A DNA stretch of 64,000 nucleotides from an uncultured Pelagibacteraceae bacterium (GTDB taxonomy: Bacteria > Pseudomonadota > Alphaproteobacteria > Pelagibacterales > Pelagibacteraceae): contig CACMXJ010000001.1 in the NCBI GenBank assembly GCA_902617625.1, positions 15,001-79,000 of the forward strand, given 5' to 3'. How positions within the stretch are numbered: position 1 is the first letter of the stretch; every line of letters begins with the position of its first letter. This document shows, piece after piece, positions 20,795 through 28,910 of the stretch. The position numbers were made by a program, and so were the translations under genes. Under the pieces are notes generated by a model. It was given only the letters and a program-made list of their open reading frames with translations. It was not told the DNA's origin and did not search any database.

Positions 20795-21528
20795 TATGAC
20801 TTATATTCCATTATTTTTTTTATAGCCATAAAATCTTCCTTAGTATCTACTCCAATCGGTGATGATTTTGCAAGAGCTACATTGACATTAATTTTATTAT
20901 CTAATGCTCTTAACTGTTCCAATCTATTTTCAATTTCATTTTGAGACTGTTTTAAAGAAATAAATCTTTTTAATATTTCTACATTATAACAATAAATTCC
21001 TAAATGATGATAAGCCTGATTATTTTCTTTATCTAATTTTCTCATAAAATTTATTGCTCGAGGAAATTTTGTGTCATCTAAACTTTCTTCTGTTATTACC
21101 TTAACAATATCGTGATTTTCAAAAACCTTTTTGTTGTTAATTTTTGCTGCTAAAGTTCCTAAATCACGCTTGGTCTGGATCATATGCTTATTTAATTTTT
21201 GAATATCCTCAACATTCATCAGTGGTTCATCTCCCTGTAGGTTCATGATTAAATCTATATCTGTTCTACCTAGCTTTACAAAAGCTTCGTAAATTCTATC
21301 TGTTCCTGTTTTGTGATTATTGTTTGTCAAAATTGCTTCTCCACCATTTTTTTTCACATCTTGGATAATTTCTTGATCTTCTGCAGCAACAAATACCTCT
21401 CCAATATTAGCTTCTTGAGCTTTTTTATAAACATGAGAAATGATTGATAATCCCTTAATTTTAAGCAAGGGTTTACCTGGTAATCTTGATGCTGATAATC
21501 TGGAGGGAATTATAACTAATGTCTTCAT
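20794..21528 (-). CDS. kdsB: 3-deoxy-manno-octulosonate cytidylyltransferase
   Basis: KdsB, 244 residues, activates Kdo as CMP-Kdo for lipopolysaccharide core synthesis. The nucleotidyltransferase start IIPSRLSASRLPGKPL, then LMNLQGDEPLM and HLGIYCYN are characteristic. With kdsD and the lpt genes it indicates a Kdo-containing outer membrane. The kdsB-pheA order is common in alphaproteobacteria. Confidence 0.95.
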   Translation of the reverse strand: MKTLVIIPSRLSASRLPGKPLLKIKGLSIISHVYKKAQEANIGEVFVAAEDQEIIQDVKKNGGEAILTNNNHKTGTDRIYEAFVKLGRTDIDLIMNLQGDEPLMNVEDIQKLNKHMIQTKRDLGTLAAKINNKKVFENHDIVKVITEESLDDTKFPRAINFMRKLDKENNQAYHHLGIYCYNVEILKRFISLKQSQNEIENRLEQLRALDNKINVNVALAKSSPIGVDTKEDFMAIKKIMEYKS

Positions 21529-21634
21529 TTTTCTTTTAATTTTTCATTACAATATAAATAGAGGCAAAAATGTACATTAAAAATATAAGCAATTTTATAC
21601 TTATAGTGCTATATGTTCGAAATAATTTTAATAA

Positions 21635-22177
21635 ATGGATTCTTTCGAGCTAAATAAAATAATTGCTGCAATATTAATGGTAGCACTTCTAATAATAGGT
21701 ATTGGAAAGCTTTCAAATGTTATTTTTCATGTTGAAAAGCCTGAAACCCCTGGTTACTCAGTAGAAGTAGAGCAAGCTACTGTTGTTAACTCACAAACAA
21801 GCTCACAACCGACTGAAGACAAAGTTGATATCGCTGCATTAATTGCTATGGGAGATATTGCTACAGGAGAAAAGGTTTTTAAAAAGTGTGCTGCATGTCA
21901 TTCTATAGTTAAAGGTGGAAAGAATAATATTGGTCCAGCATTATATAATGTTGTTGGGAGAGATGTAGGCGCAGTAGGTGATTATAAATATTCTAAAGCT
22001 CTTGCTTCCTATGGAAAAGCATGGACTTTTGAGGAGCTTAATGGGTACCTATTAAAACCAGCTAAATGGATTAAAGGAACAAAAATGGCTTTTGCGGGAT
22101 TGAGAAAAGAAAAAGATAGAGCTTCTGTTATATTGTACTTAAATCAGAATTCAGATAATCCATTGCCATTACCTTAA
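21635..22177 (+). CDS. Membrane-anchored c-type cytochrome (class I, c2-like)
   Basis: This is a 180-residue protein. Residues about 10-24 (AAILMVALLIIGIGK) form a single N-terminal membrane anchor or uncleaved signal, followed by a Pro/Thr/Gln-rich linker and one class I cytochrome c domain. The haem site is CAACH (87-91), and the likely Met ligand lies in GTKMAFAGL. It resembles CycM-type cytochromes that pass electrons from the bc1 complex to a terminal oxidase. That role is inferred from the family. The 3' end overlaps convergent argF by 9 bp. Confidence 0.9.
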   Translation: MDSFELNKIIAAILMVALLIIGIGKLSNVIFHVEKPETPGYSVEVEQATVVNSQTSSQPTEDKVDIAALIAMGDIATGEKVFKKCAACHSIVKGGKNNIGPALYNVVGRDVGAVGDYKYSKALASYGKAWTFEELNGYLLKPAKWIKGTKMAFAGLRKEKDRASVILYLNQNSDNPLPLP

Positions 22178-23095
22178 TTTTCCAAAACAATAAAGTAATA
22201 TAGATTTTTGAACATGTACTCTATTAAGTGCCTGCTGCCAAACTTTAGATTGTTTGCTCTTAAAAACATTTTCATCAACTTCACTTCCTCTTGGAAGACA
22301 GTGTAAAAATATAGCTCTTGGACATTTTTTCATAAGATTTTTACTAATCTTAAAATTTTTGAAATCTCTTAATTTTCTTTTTTTATTAACTTTATCATTC
22401 ATTGATATTACTTTGTCTGAAAAAATTACATCAGCTCCTTCAACTGCTTTTTTTGGATCATTATAAATCGTAATTTTATTTTTATTTTTTTTAATGTAAT
22501 TCATCATACTTTTATTAGGTTGATATTTTTTTGGGCAACCAACTTTTAATTTAAAAGAGAACTTAATTGAGGCAGCAATCAAAGAATTTAAAACATTATT
22601 TGAGTCTCCAATCCAGGTAATATTTAATTTAGATATTGGTTTTTTTTTAATTTCCTCAACTGTAAATACATCTGATAAGATTTGTGTTGGATGAGAAGAT
22701 GGGCTTAATCCATTAATAATTGGAATTGTTAAATGCTTTTTAAATTCCTCCAACTTTTCGTCATTATCAGTTCTTAACATAAAAGCATCACCAAAATTTG
22801 ACAAAATCTTAGCAGTATCTTCAATGCTTTCACCTCCTTTAGATAAATGCAGTTCATCAGGTCTCAATGTCAAAGTTCTTCCTGAGAGTTGAGAGATAGC
22901 TAAAAAAAAGGACAAGCGAGTTCTTAAACTCGATTTTTCAAACATTTGAATCAATAATTTTCCTTTTAAAGGTGTTCCTTTATCGGGATCAAGATTATTA
23001 AGATTCTTTCTTACATTTTTTCTTTTTTTTGCGTCAATTAAAATTCTTCTTAGATCTTTTGCTGGAATATCTTTAAGGTTAATAAAATGTTTCAT
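22169..23095 (-). CDS. argF: Ornithine carbamoyltransferase
   Basis: ArgF, 308 residues, makes citrulline from ornithine and carbamoyl phosphate. The phosphate-binding loop reads EKSSLRTRLSF, with Leu replacing the usual Thr of STRTR. The ornithine-binding HCLPRG is present near the C-terminus. It follows argD with a 1-bp gap, the usual alphaproteobacterial argD-argF operon. Confidence 0.95.
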   Translation of the reverse strand: MKHFINLKDIPAKDLRRILIDAKKRKNVRKNLNNLDPDKGTPLKGKLLIQMFEKSSLRTRLSFFLAISQLSGRTLTLRPDELHLSKGGESIEDTAKILSNFGDAFMLRTDNDEKLEEFKKHLTIPIINGLSPSSHPTQILSDVFTVEEIKKKPISKLNITWIGDSNNVLNSLIAASIKFSFKLKVGCPKKYQPNKSMMNYIKKNKNKITIYNDPKKAVEGADVIFSDKVISMNDKVNKKRKLRDFKNFKISKNLMKKCPRAIFLHCLPRGSEVDENVFKSKQSKVWQQALNRVHVQKSILLYCFGKLR

Positions 23096-23096
23096 T

Positions 23097-24263
23097 TTAT
23101 TTAAGTTCTGCGCAAACTTTGTTGATAATCTTAAGTGCTTGATCTATTTCTTTTTTTTTTACATTGAGTGGAGGTAAAACACGAACAACCTGGTCAGCTG
23201 CTCTTATAGTTAATAATTTATTATACATCAATTTTTTGATAAAATTGGATTGACCTTTATAAAGTTGAATTCCGATTAATAATCCTCTTCCTCTTATTTC
23301 TTTAATAATTTTGGGGTATTTTTCTTTAAGCTTATTTAAATTGGAGAGAAAATATTTAGAGGATTTTTTTACATTATTTAGAAATTGCTTTGTAGAAACT
23401 ATATCCATTACAGTGTTTCCAACTGCCATTGCCAAAGGGTTTCCTCCAAAAGTGGAGCCGTGCGTACCTGGTGTCATACCAGCAGCAACTTTTTTATTCA
23501 TAAGAACCGCTCCAATTGGAAATCCACCACCAATTCCTTTAGCAATTGGGACTATATCAGGTTTAATTTTGGACTTCTCAAATGAAAAAAAGCTGCCCGT
23601 TCTTGAAATACCACACTGTACTTCATCTAAAATAAGTAATATTTTTTTCTTGTTACATAATTTTCTTAACTCTTTTAAACACCACTCTGGTATTACTTTA
23701 ATACCCCCTTCACCCATTATTGGTTCAATCATTATAGCTGCTGTTTTTTTTGTTATCTTTTTTTCAAGAGATTTATGATCTCCAAATCTAAAATGGTCAA
23801 ATCCTGCTATTTTTGGGCCAAATCCCTCAGTCATTTTTTTTGATCCACTTGCGTAAATTGCGGCTAATGTTCTGCCATGAAATGAGTTTTTTATGCATAA
23901 AATTCTATTTTTGTTAGGTTTTCCAATAAAATAAAAATATCTTCTAGCTACTTTTATTGCTGCCTCTGTAGCCTCTGCTCCACTATTTTGAAACATAACA
24001 TAATCTGCAAATGTTTTTTGGCATATTTTTTTAGCCAATTTTTCTCCCTCTGGAATTTGAAAGGAATTTGAAACATGCCAAAGTTTTTTTGACTGATTAT
24101 TTATTGCTTTTACTAATTTTGGATGAGCGTGTCCTAGAGAATTAACTGCTATACCTTGAACAAAATCTAAATACTTTTTATTATCTTTTGAGTATAAGAA
24201 ACTTCCCTTTCCATACTTAAAAGAAATTTTTTTTCTATTATAATTTTTTGCTAAATAGCTCAT
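23097..24263 (-). CDS. argD: Acetylornithine aminotransferase
   Basis: This PLP-dependent class III aminotransferase of 388 residues acts in arginine synthesis and perhaps also as DAP aminotransferase. It has NSGAEATEAAIKVAR, FHGRTLAA, LDEVQCGISRTG and the PLP-lysine region PIAKGIGGGFPIGA. It is first of argD-argF. A perfect 7-1-7 inverted repeat lies at 24287-24301, 23 bp before its start codon. Confidence 0.95.
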   Translation of the reverse strand: MSYLAKNYNRKKISFKYGKGSFLYSKDNKKYLDFVQGIAVNSLGHAHPKLVKAINNQSKKLWHVSNSFQIPEGEKLAKKICQKTFADYVMFQNSGAEATEAAIKVARRYFYFIGKPNKNRILCIKNSFHGRTLAAIYASGSKKMTEGFGPKIAGFDHFRFGDHKSLEKKITKKTAAIMIEPIMGEGGIKVIPEWCLKELRKLCNKKKILLILDEVQCGISRTGSFFSFEKSKIKPDIVPIAKGIGGGFPIGAVLMNKKVAAGMTPGTHGSTFGGNPLAMAVGNTVMDIVSTKQFLNNVKKSSKYFLSNLNKLKEKYPKIIKEIRGRGLLIGIQLYKGQSNFIKKLMYNKLLTIRAADQVVRVLPPLNVKKKEIDQALKIINKVCAELK

Positions 24264-24286
24264 AAAAAGTTTTATAATACTCTTCT

Positions 24287-24301
24287 ATATTCTAAGAATA
24301 T
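24287..24301. promoter_or_regulatory. Inverted repeat in the argD-gcrA divergent region
   Basis: The 15-base sequence ATATTCTAAGAATAT is a perfect 7-1-7 palindrome, 24 bases upstream of argD. It could be an operator, but its arms do not match the arg-box pattern I know, and AT-rich DNA produces such repeats by chance. No factor is assigned. Confidence 0.3.
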
Positions 24302-24363
24302 GTTGATACAAGTATCGATTGAAAATTATAAGAAAATTTTTGTGAATAACTTAAATTAATTCC

Positions 24364-24393
24364 TTGTTATTAATCAAAAGATAACACTATATA
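24364..24393 (+). promoter_or_regulatory. Possible gcrA promoter
   Basis: TTGTTA (24364-24369), an 18-bp spacer and TATATA (24388-24393) lie 40 bp before the gcrA ATG. A second TATAAT-like run (about 24410) is also present, so the true start is uncertain. Confidence 0.4.
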
Positions 24394-24432
24394 GTATTTA
24401 TTATATTTTATAATACATTATATGGTTAATTC

Positions 24433-24927
24433 ATGAGTTGGAATGACGAAAAAGTTGCTAAACTTAAAGAATTGTGGGGCAAAGGAAATACAGCAAGTCA
24501 AATTGCTGAAATAATTGGTGGAATTAGTCGTAATGCTGTTATTGGTAAAGCTCATAGATTAAATCTTTCCGCAAAAATAAAAACTAGAGCAGCATCAGCA
24601 AATCAAAACTTTAAATCTAATAACGAGGATACGCAAATAAAGTCAAGGAAAGGCAAGAGAAGTAAATTTAAATCTCTGATAATCGAAAAAGACTTTGAGC
24701 CAGAAAATCCTAAACAACTAGAGCAATTAGATGATAATTCTTGTAAGTGGCCAATTGGTCACCCTAATGAAAAATCTTTTTACTTTTGCGGAAGAACATC
24801 ATTAAAAGACTTTTCTTATTGTAAGCTGCATTTATTATATGCATACCAGCCTAAAGGTAAAAAAGAAGATGCAGGTGAGAAAGATGACGTTCAAAATTAT
24901 ATTAGTAAAAAAGTCCAAACGGGCTAG
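24433..24927 (+). CDS. gcrA: Cell-cycle regulator GcrA
   Basis: GcrA, 164 residues, is a sigma-70-associated transcription factor of alphaproteobacteria that in Caulobacter responds to GANTC methylation. The conserved N-terminal helix-turn-helix is MSWNDEKVAKLKELWGKG and SRNAVIGKAHRLNL. The C-terminal RNA polymerase-binding part keeps CKWPIGHP and the Cys/His pattern FCGRTSLKDFSYCKLHL. The central linker is basic. Whether CcrM is encoded in this genome cannot be seen here. Confidence 0.95.
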   Translation: MSWNDEKVAKLKELWGKGNTASQIAEIIGGISRNAVIGKAHRLNLSAKIKTRAASANQNFKSNNEDTQIKSRKGKRSKFKSLIIEKDFEPENPKQLEQLDDNSCKWPIGHPNEKSFYFCGRTSLKDFSYCKLHLLYAYQPKGKKEDAGEKDDVQNYISKKVQTG

Positions 24928-24941
24928 TAATATTTTTAATT

Positions 24942-25916
24942 TTATTTTTTAAAACCCTCTGATTTATATCTATTTGTCGAAAACTGACCCCCATCTCTCC
25001 ACATAAAAGAATATTTTTCAACTTCATCTTTAAAAAATAATTTACTTGGGACCCCAATTTCAAAATTTGTCTTATATTTACCAGATGAAATATTATCATA
25101 TTTTAATAATCTAAGCTGGTCTTCTGTGAGTAAAGGTTTGGGCATTAACTGCAAAAATTTTGCAGTTAATTTTGCGATAGGTGTTGGAAAAGGTAATAAA
25201 AATCTTTTTTTATTGATTAAGCCTAAAAGAATCTGCAAAATTTCTTTAAAAGTCAATACCTCTGGTCCAACACACTCTATTACTTGTGTTTCAACTTTAT
25301 TTGTTAAAATAAAATAAATGATTTCTGTTAGATCAGTACAATGTATTGGCATAAATTTAGTTTTTCCGGAGTAATATAGTGGGAAAATAGGTAATCTATT
25401 TAATAGTGTCATAAACTGGGTACTGAAATTATCAGAATTTGAAAAAACTATAGAAGGTCTTAGTATTGTGCTTTTAGGGAAATTATTTAATATATTATTT
25501 TCTCCTTCAAGTTTTGAGATCGCATACTTAGAGTCTGTAGCTTCGTTTATACCAAGAGCTGAAACATGAATAAAATGTTTAAGATTATATTTCTTGCACA
25601 GTTTTGCTAAAATAGTTGGAAAAACTGTGTGAATATTTCTAAATGTGTTTCCTTTTTTTTTTTCATATAAAATTCCAATTAAATTAATGCAAAAATCAGC
25701 ATCTTTAAAAAGTGTTTCAATTTTTTTTTCTTCAAAAATATTTGCTTCTTTAATATCTATATATCCAGCATTCCCTTGAGTTTTTATTTTCAAACCTTTT
25801 TGATGAACATTCCTTGTTACAACAGTAACTTTAATGTTATTTTTTGTAAGTTTTCTAATTAAGAAACTTCCAATTTGGCCACTTCCGCCAAAAATTAGAC
25901 AATTTTTTGCTTTCAT
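24942..25916 (-). CDS. NDUFA9-like atypical short-chain dehydrogenase/reductase
   Basis: This is a 324-residue NAD(P)-binding Rossmann protein. The nucleotide loop is GGSGQIGSFL (about 10-19), and the middle has FIHVSALGI and YAISKLEGE, where the SDR Tyr-x3-Lys is replaced by an NDUFA9-like variant. It resembles the complex I accessory subunit NDUFA9 and its alphaproteobacterial homologues, which bind NADPH without clear catalysis. A role in respiratory complex I assembly or stability is inferred. It is convergent with gcrA and divergent from rnd. Confidence 0.85.
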   Translation of the reverse strand: MKAKNCLIFGGSGQIGSFLIRKLTKNNIKVTVVTRNVHQKGLKIKTQGNAGYIDIKEANIFEEKKIETLFKDADFCINLIGILYEKKKGNTFRNIHTVFPTILAKLCKKYNLKHFIHVSALGINEATDSKYAISKLEGENNILNNFPKSTILRPSIVFSNSDNFSTQFMTLLNRLPIFPLYYSGKTKFMPIHCTDLTEIIYFILTNKVETQVIECVGPEVLTFKEILQILLGLINKKRFLLPFPTPIAKLTAKFLQLMPKPLLTEDQLRLLKYDNISSGKYKTNFEIGVPSKLFFKDEVEKYSFMWRDGGQFSTNRYKSEGFKK

Positions 25917-25939
25917 ATATAAACACTTATTAAAAAATT

Positions 25940-26545
25940 ATGAATATCAAACTTCACAAAAGTGATTTACCAGATGATTTAGATTTAGGCAATTTAATAG
26001 CTGTTGACGGAGAATTTATGGGTTTAAATATAAGACGTGATCCATTATGTTTAATCCAAATATCTACCGGAAACTCTGATGCACATATTATTCAACTTAA
26101 TAGAAACGATTATAAAGCCCCTAATTTAGTAAGATTATTAAATGATGAGAAAGTTGCAAAAATTTTTCATTATGGGAGAGCAGATTTGGCTTTCATAAAA
26201 TACTATTTAAAAACTGACACAAACAATATTTTGGATACAAAGATTGCATCAAAACTTTCGAGATCTTATTCAGATAATCATTCTTTAAAAACTTTGATTA
26301 AAGAGTTCATTAATGTTGATATAAGTAAACAATTTCAAAGTTCAGATTTTGGAGGAGAGCTTACACCAGCACAACTAAAATACTGTGCAAATGATGTTAT
26401 ATATTTACATAAAATTCATGATGAATTAAATAAGATCCTTGTTAGAGAGAAAAGAATTGATTTATATAAACAATGTTTAAAATTTTTAAAAACAAGAGTT
26501 GATTTAGATCTTGCACTTTTTAAGGATGATATTTGGGCTCATTAG
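25940..26545 (+). CDS. rnd: Ribonuclease D, short form
   Basis: This DEDD-family 3'-5' exoribonuclease has 201 residues. Exo motifs I-III are VDGEFMGL, FHYGRADLAF and LKYCANDVIYLHKI. It is about half the size of E. coli RNase D because the HRDC domains are missing, which is usual for the alphaproteobacterial short form. A role in tRNA or small-RNA 3' trimming is inferred from the family. Its stop shares one base with the GTG start of kdsD. Confidence 0.9.
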   Translation: MNIKLHKSDLPDDLDLGNLIAVDGEFMGLNIRRDPLCLIQISTGNSDAHIIQLNRNDYKAPNLVRLLNDEKVAKIFHYGRADLAFIKYYLKTDTNNILDTKIASKLSRSYSDNHSLKTLIKEFINVDISKQFQSSDFGGELTPAQLKYCANDVIYLHKIHDELNKILVREKRIDLYKQCLKFLKTRVDLDLALFKDDIWAH

Positions 26546-27516
26546 TGAAAAAAGTAAATTATAAAGATATTGCTAAAAATGTAATTAATTTAGAAATTAA
26601 AGCTCTACAAAAATTAAAAAAATCTCTTAATCAAAATTTTAATAAAGCTGTTGAAGCGATAGTTAATTGTCAATCTAAAGTAATATTATGTGGTGTTGGA
26701 AAAAGTGGAATCATAGCAAATAAGATATCAGCAACCTTATCATCTATTGGAACGCCCTCTTTTTCATTGTCTGCAAACGATTGCTCGCATGGTGATATGG
26801 GAAGTATAACGAGAAAAGATATTCTGATTTTAATAAGTTATTCAGGAAACTCTTTAGAACTAAAAAATATAATTAATTATGCTAATAGAAATAAAGTTTT
26901 ATTGATCGGTATTACATCGAAAATTAATTCTGAACTTTATAAAAATAGCGATATTGGTTTGATAACCCCCGAGGTAAAAGAGGCCGGCCTTGATATGATA
27001 CCCACATCTAGCACTATTAATCAACTAAGTATTGGTGATGCATTAGCTGTATCAACATTAAAAAAGAAAAAGATAAACAACTTAGATTTCAAAAAATTTC
27101 ATCCATCTGGAAGTCTTGGAGAAAAATTAAAAACTGTTGAAGATCTAATGCTTACAAAAAATAAAATACCTTTTATAAATGAAAATACCCTTATGACTAA
27201 GGCTTTAAAAATTATGACAGATAAAAAGTTAGGTACATTAATTGCTAGAAATAAAAAAAAAAACACTACGGGTATAATCACAGATGGTCAAATTAGGAAA
27301 CTTAATTCAAAAAACATATATTTTGATTCACTACAAGTAAAAGATGTAATGACAAAAAATCCGATTAAAATTGAAAAGAATACTTTAGCGACTAAAGCTT
27401 TATCAATTATGAATGAAAAGAAAATTACAAGTTTATGTGTTTTTAATAAAAAAAAAAAATCAGTAACAATTGGTATCATTCACGTACATAATATTTTGAA
27501 TAAAAAGATATACTAA
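26545..27516 (+). CDS. kdsD: Arabinose-5-phosphate isomerase (KdsD/KpsF)
   Basis: This isomerase converts ribulose 5-phosphate to arabinose 5-phosphate, the first step to Kdo. I choose the GTG at 26545, which overlaps the rnd stop as TAGTG; a TTG at 26533 in frame is less likely. The protein is about 323 residues with a SIS domain (VILCGVGKSGIIANKI, ISYSGNSLELKNI, HPSGSLGEKL) and two C-terminal CBS domains (about 210-320). It heads the rnd-kdsD-lptC-lptB run, typical of alphaproteobacteria. Confidence 0.93.
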   Translation: MKKVNYKDIAKNVINLEIKALQKLKKSLNQNFNKAVEAIVNCQSKVILCGVGKSGIIANKISATLSSIGTPSFSLSANDCSHGDMGSITRKDILILISYSGNSLELKNIINYANRNKVLLIGITSKINSELYKNSDIGLITPEVKEAGLDMIPTSSTINQLSIGDALAVSTLKKKKINNLDFKKFHPSGSLGEKLKTVEDLMLTKNKIPFINENTLMTKALKIMTDKKLGTLIARNKKKNTTGIITDGQIRKLNSKNIYFDSLQVKDVMTKNPIKIEKNTLATKALSIMNEKKITSLCVFNKKKKSVTIGIIHVHNILNKKIY

Positions 27517-27521
27517 ATTTA

Positions 27522-28121
27522 ATGATAACGAAAAGTATTATTCAATATTCATTAGTAATATTACTAATAATTTTAAGTATTTTTTTTTATAAAGAATATA
27601 TTAGTTCAGAGAAAAGATTAAGTGAGAAACCCTCAGAAATTGATAAAAATATTGAAAATTCTGTTAAATTAGACGATAAAAAAGTATCAAATACTATTGA
27701 AAATTTAAAATACGTTTCCAAAGATTTGTTAGGAAATACCTATATCATTAATGCAAAATCAGCTGAGGTACAGGAAGATAAATCAGACCAGGTCCAACTT
27801 GAAGAAGTGCTTGCAAAAATTATTCAGCAAAATGATGAGATAATTTATATAAATTCAAAATTTGCTGATTATAATAGAGAAAATAATAATACCATATTCA
27901 AAGAAAATGTAAGTGTACAATATGGTAATCAAATAATTAATTCAAATATTATAAATCTTAATTTTTCAAAAAATTTAATAGAAATACAAGAGAATGTTTA
28001 TTATAAAAACAAAGATGCTAATATTAAAGCTGATAAAATTGAAATAAATTTTGAAAGTAAAAAATTAAAAATTTCAATGGATAAACAAGAGGATAAAGTA
28101 GAAATTTTTGGAAAATATTAA
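27522..28121 (+). CDS. lptC: LPS export protein LptC
   Basis: This is a 199-residue protein with one N-terminal membrane helix (about 6-23, IIQYSLVILLIILSIFFY) and a periplasmic part with alternating beta-strand pattern, including YINSKFADYNRENNN and KADKIEINFESKKL, as in LptC/LptA jellyroll domains. Position between kdsD and lptB supports LptC. Usually a separate lptA lies between lptC and lptB; here the gap to lptB is 2 bp. Sequence conservation is weak, so the call rests mainly on context and fold pattern. Confidence 0.8.
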   Translation: MITKSIIQYSLVILLIILSIFFYKEYISSEKRLSEKPSEIDKNIENSVKLDDKKVSNTIENLKYVSKDLLGNTYIINAKSAEVQEDKSDQVQLEEVLAKIIQQNDEIIYINSKFADYNRENNNTIFKENVSVQYGNQIINSNIINLNFSKNLIEIQENVYYKNKDANIKADKIEINFESKKLKISMDKQEDKVEIFGKY

Positions 28122-28123
28122 TT

Positions 28124-28900
28124 ATGTCAGTCATAAAAAAATTTCGAATTAAAAATTTTAAACAAAAAAAAGAACTTTTAAGACTTGAAAGGATATCTTT
28201 GCATTTTGGAAAAAGAAAAATCTTAGAAGATCTGACTTTCAGTTTAAATCAGGGTGAAATTTTAGGATTATTAGGACCTAACGGAGTTGGAAAATCAACT
28301 ATTTTTAATGTTATAATCGGTTTACTAAAACCAACTTATGGTTCTATTCATATTGAGGGTAAAAATGTAATAAATGAACCAATATTTAGTAGAACTAAAA
28401 GATACAAAATAGGCTATGTGCCTCAGTATGGTGGCTATTTTCATGACCTTACTTTAAGAGAAAATTTAAATGCAATAAGTGAGGTGGTTATTGAAAATAA
28501 AAAATTAAGAGATGAAAAAGTAAATTTATTAATTTCTAAATTCGAACTAGAAGCATTACAGAATATTAAAGCAGAGTTTTTATCAGGAGGTCAAAAAAAA
28601 CGTTTAGTTATTTCTCTAGCTTTGTTAAGCAATCCAAAAATATTACTACTTGATGAACCTTTTGCTGCTTTAGATATAATGACGATTAAGAATCTTCAAC
28701 AAATTATTGTTGATTTACAAACTCATAATAACATTTCTATCATTCTATGTGATCACCAAGCTAGAGATTTATTATCATGTGTTGACTTAGCTATAGTGCT
28801 TTCAAATGGAAAAGTTATTGCAAAAGATACTCCTAATAATTTAATAAGAAATATTGATGCTCAAAATGCGTATTTTGGAGATTCTTTCAAAATTAACTAA
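28124..28900 (+). CDS. lptB: LPS export ABC transporter ATPase LptB
   Basis: This is a 258-residue ABC ATPase that powers LPS extraction from the inner membrane with LptF, LptG and LptC. It has Walker A GPNGVGKST, the Q-loop in GYVPQYGGYFHDLTLREN, the signature LSGGQKKR, Walker B ILLLDEPFAALD, and the H-switch in DHQARD. The N-terminus carries about 20 extra basic residues. In many relatives rpoN follows; here aroA follows after 10 bp. Confidence 0.95.
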   Translation: MSVIKKFRIKNFKQKKELLRLERISLHFGKRKILEDLTFSLNQGEILGLLGPNGVGKSTIFNVIIGLLKPTYGSIHIEGKNVINEPIFSRTKRYKIGYVPQYGGYFHDLTLRENLNAISEVVIENKKLRDEKVNLLISKFELEALQNIKAEFLSGGQKKRLVISLALLSNPKILLLDEPFAALDIMTIKNLQQIIVDLQTHNNISIILCDHQARDLLSCVDLAIVLSNGKVIAKDTPNNLIRNIDAQNAYFGDSFKIN

Positions 28901-28910
28901 GAGTTGAAAA

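Noticed and set aside
23311-23778. A 155-residue plus-strand ORF opposite argD
   Set aside because: Antisense to conserved PLP enzyme motifs; shadow frame.
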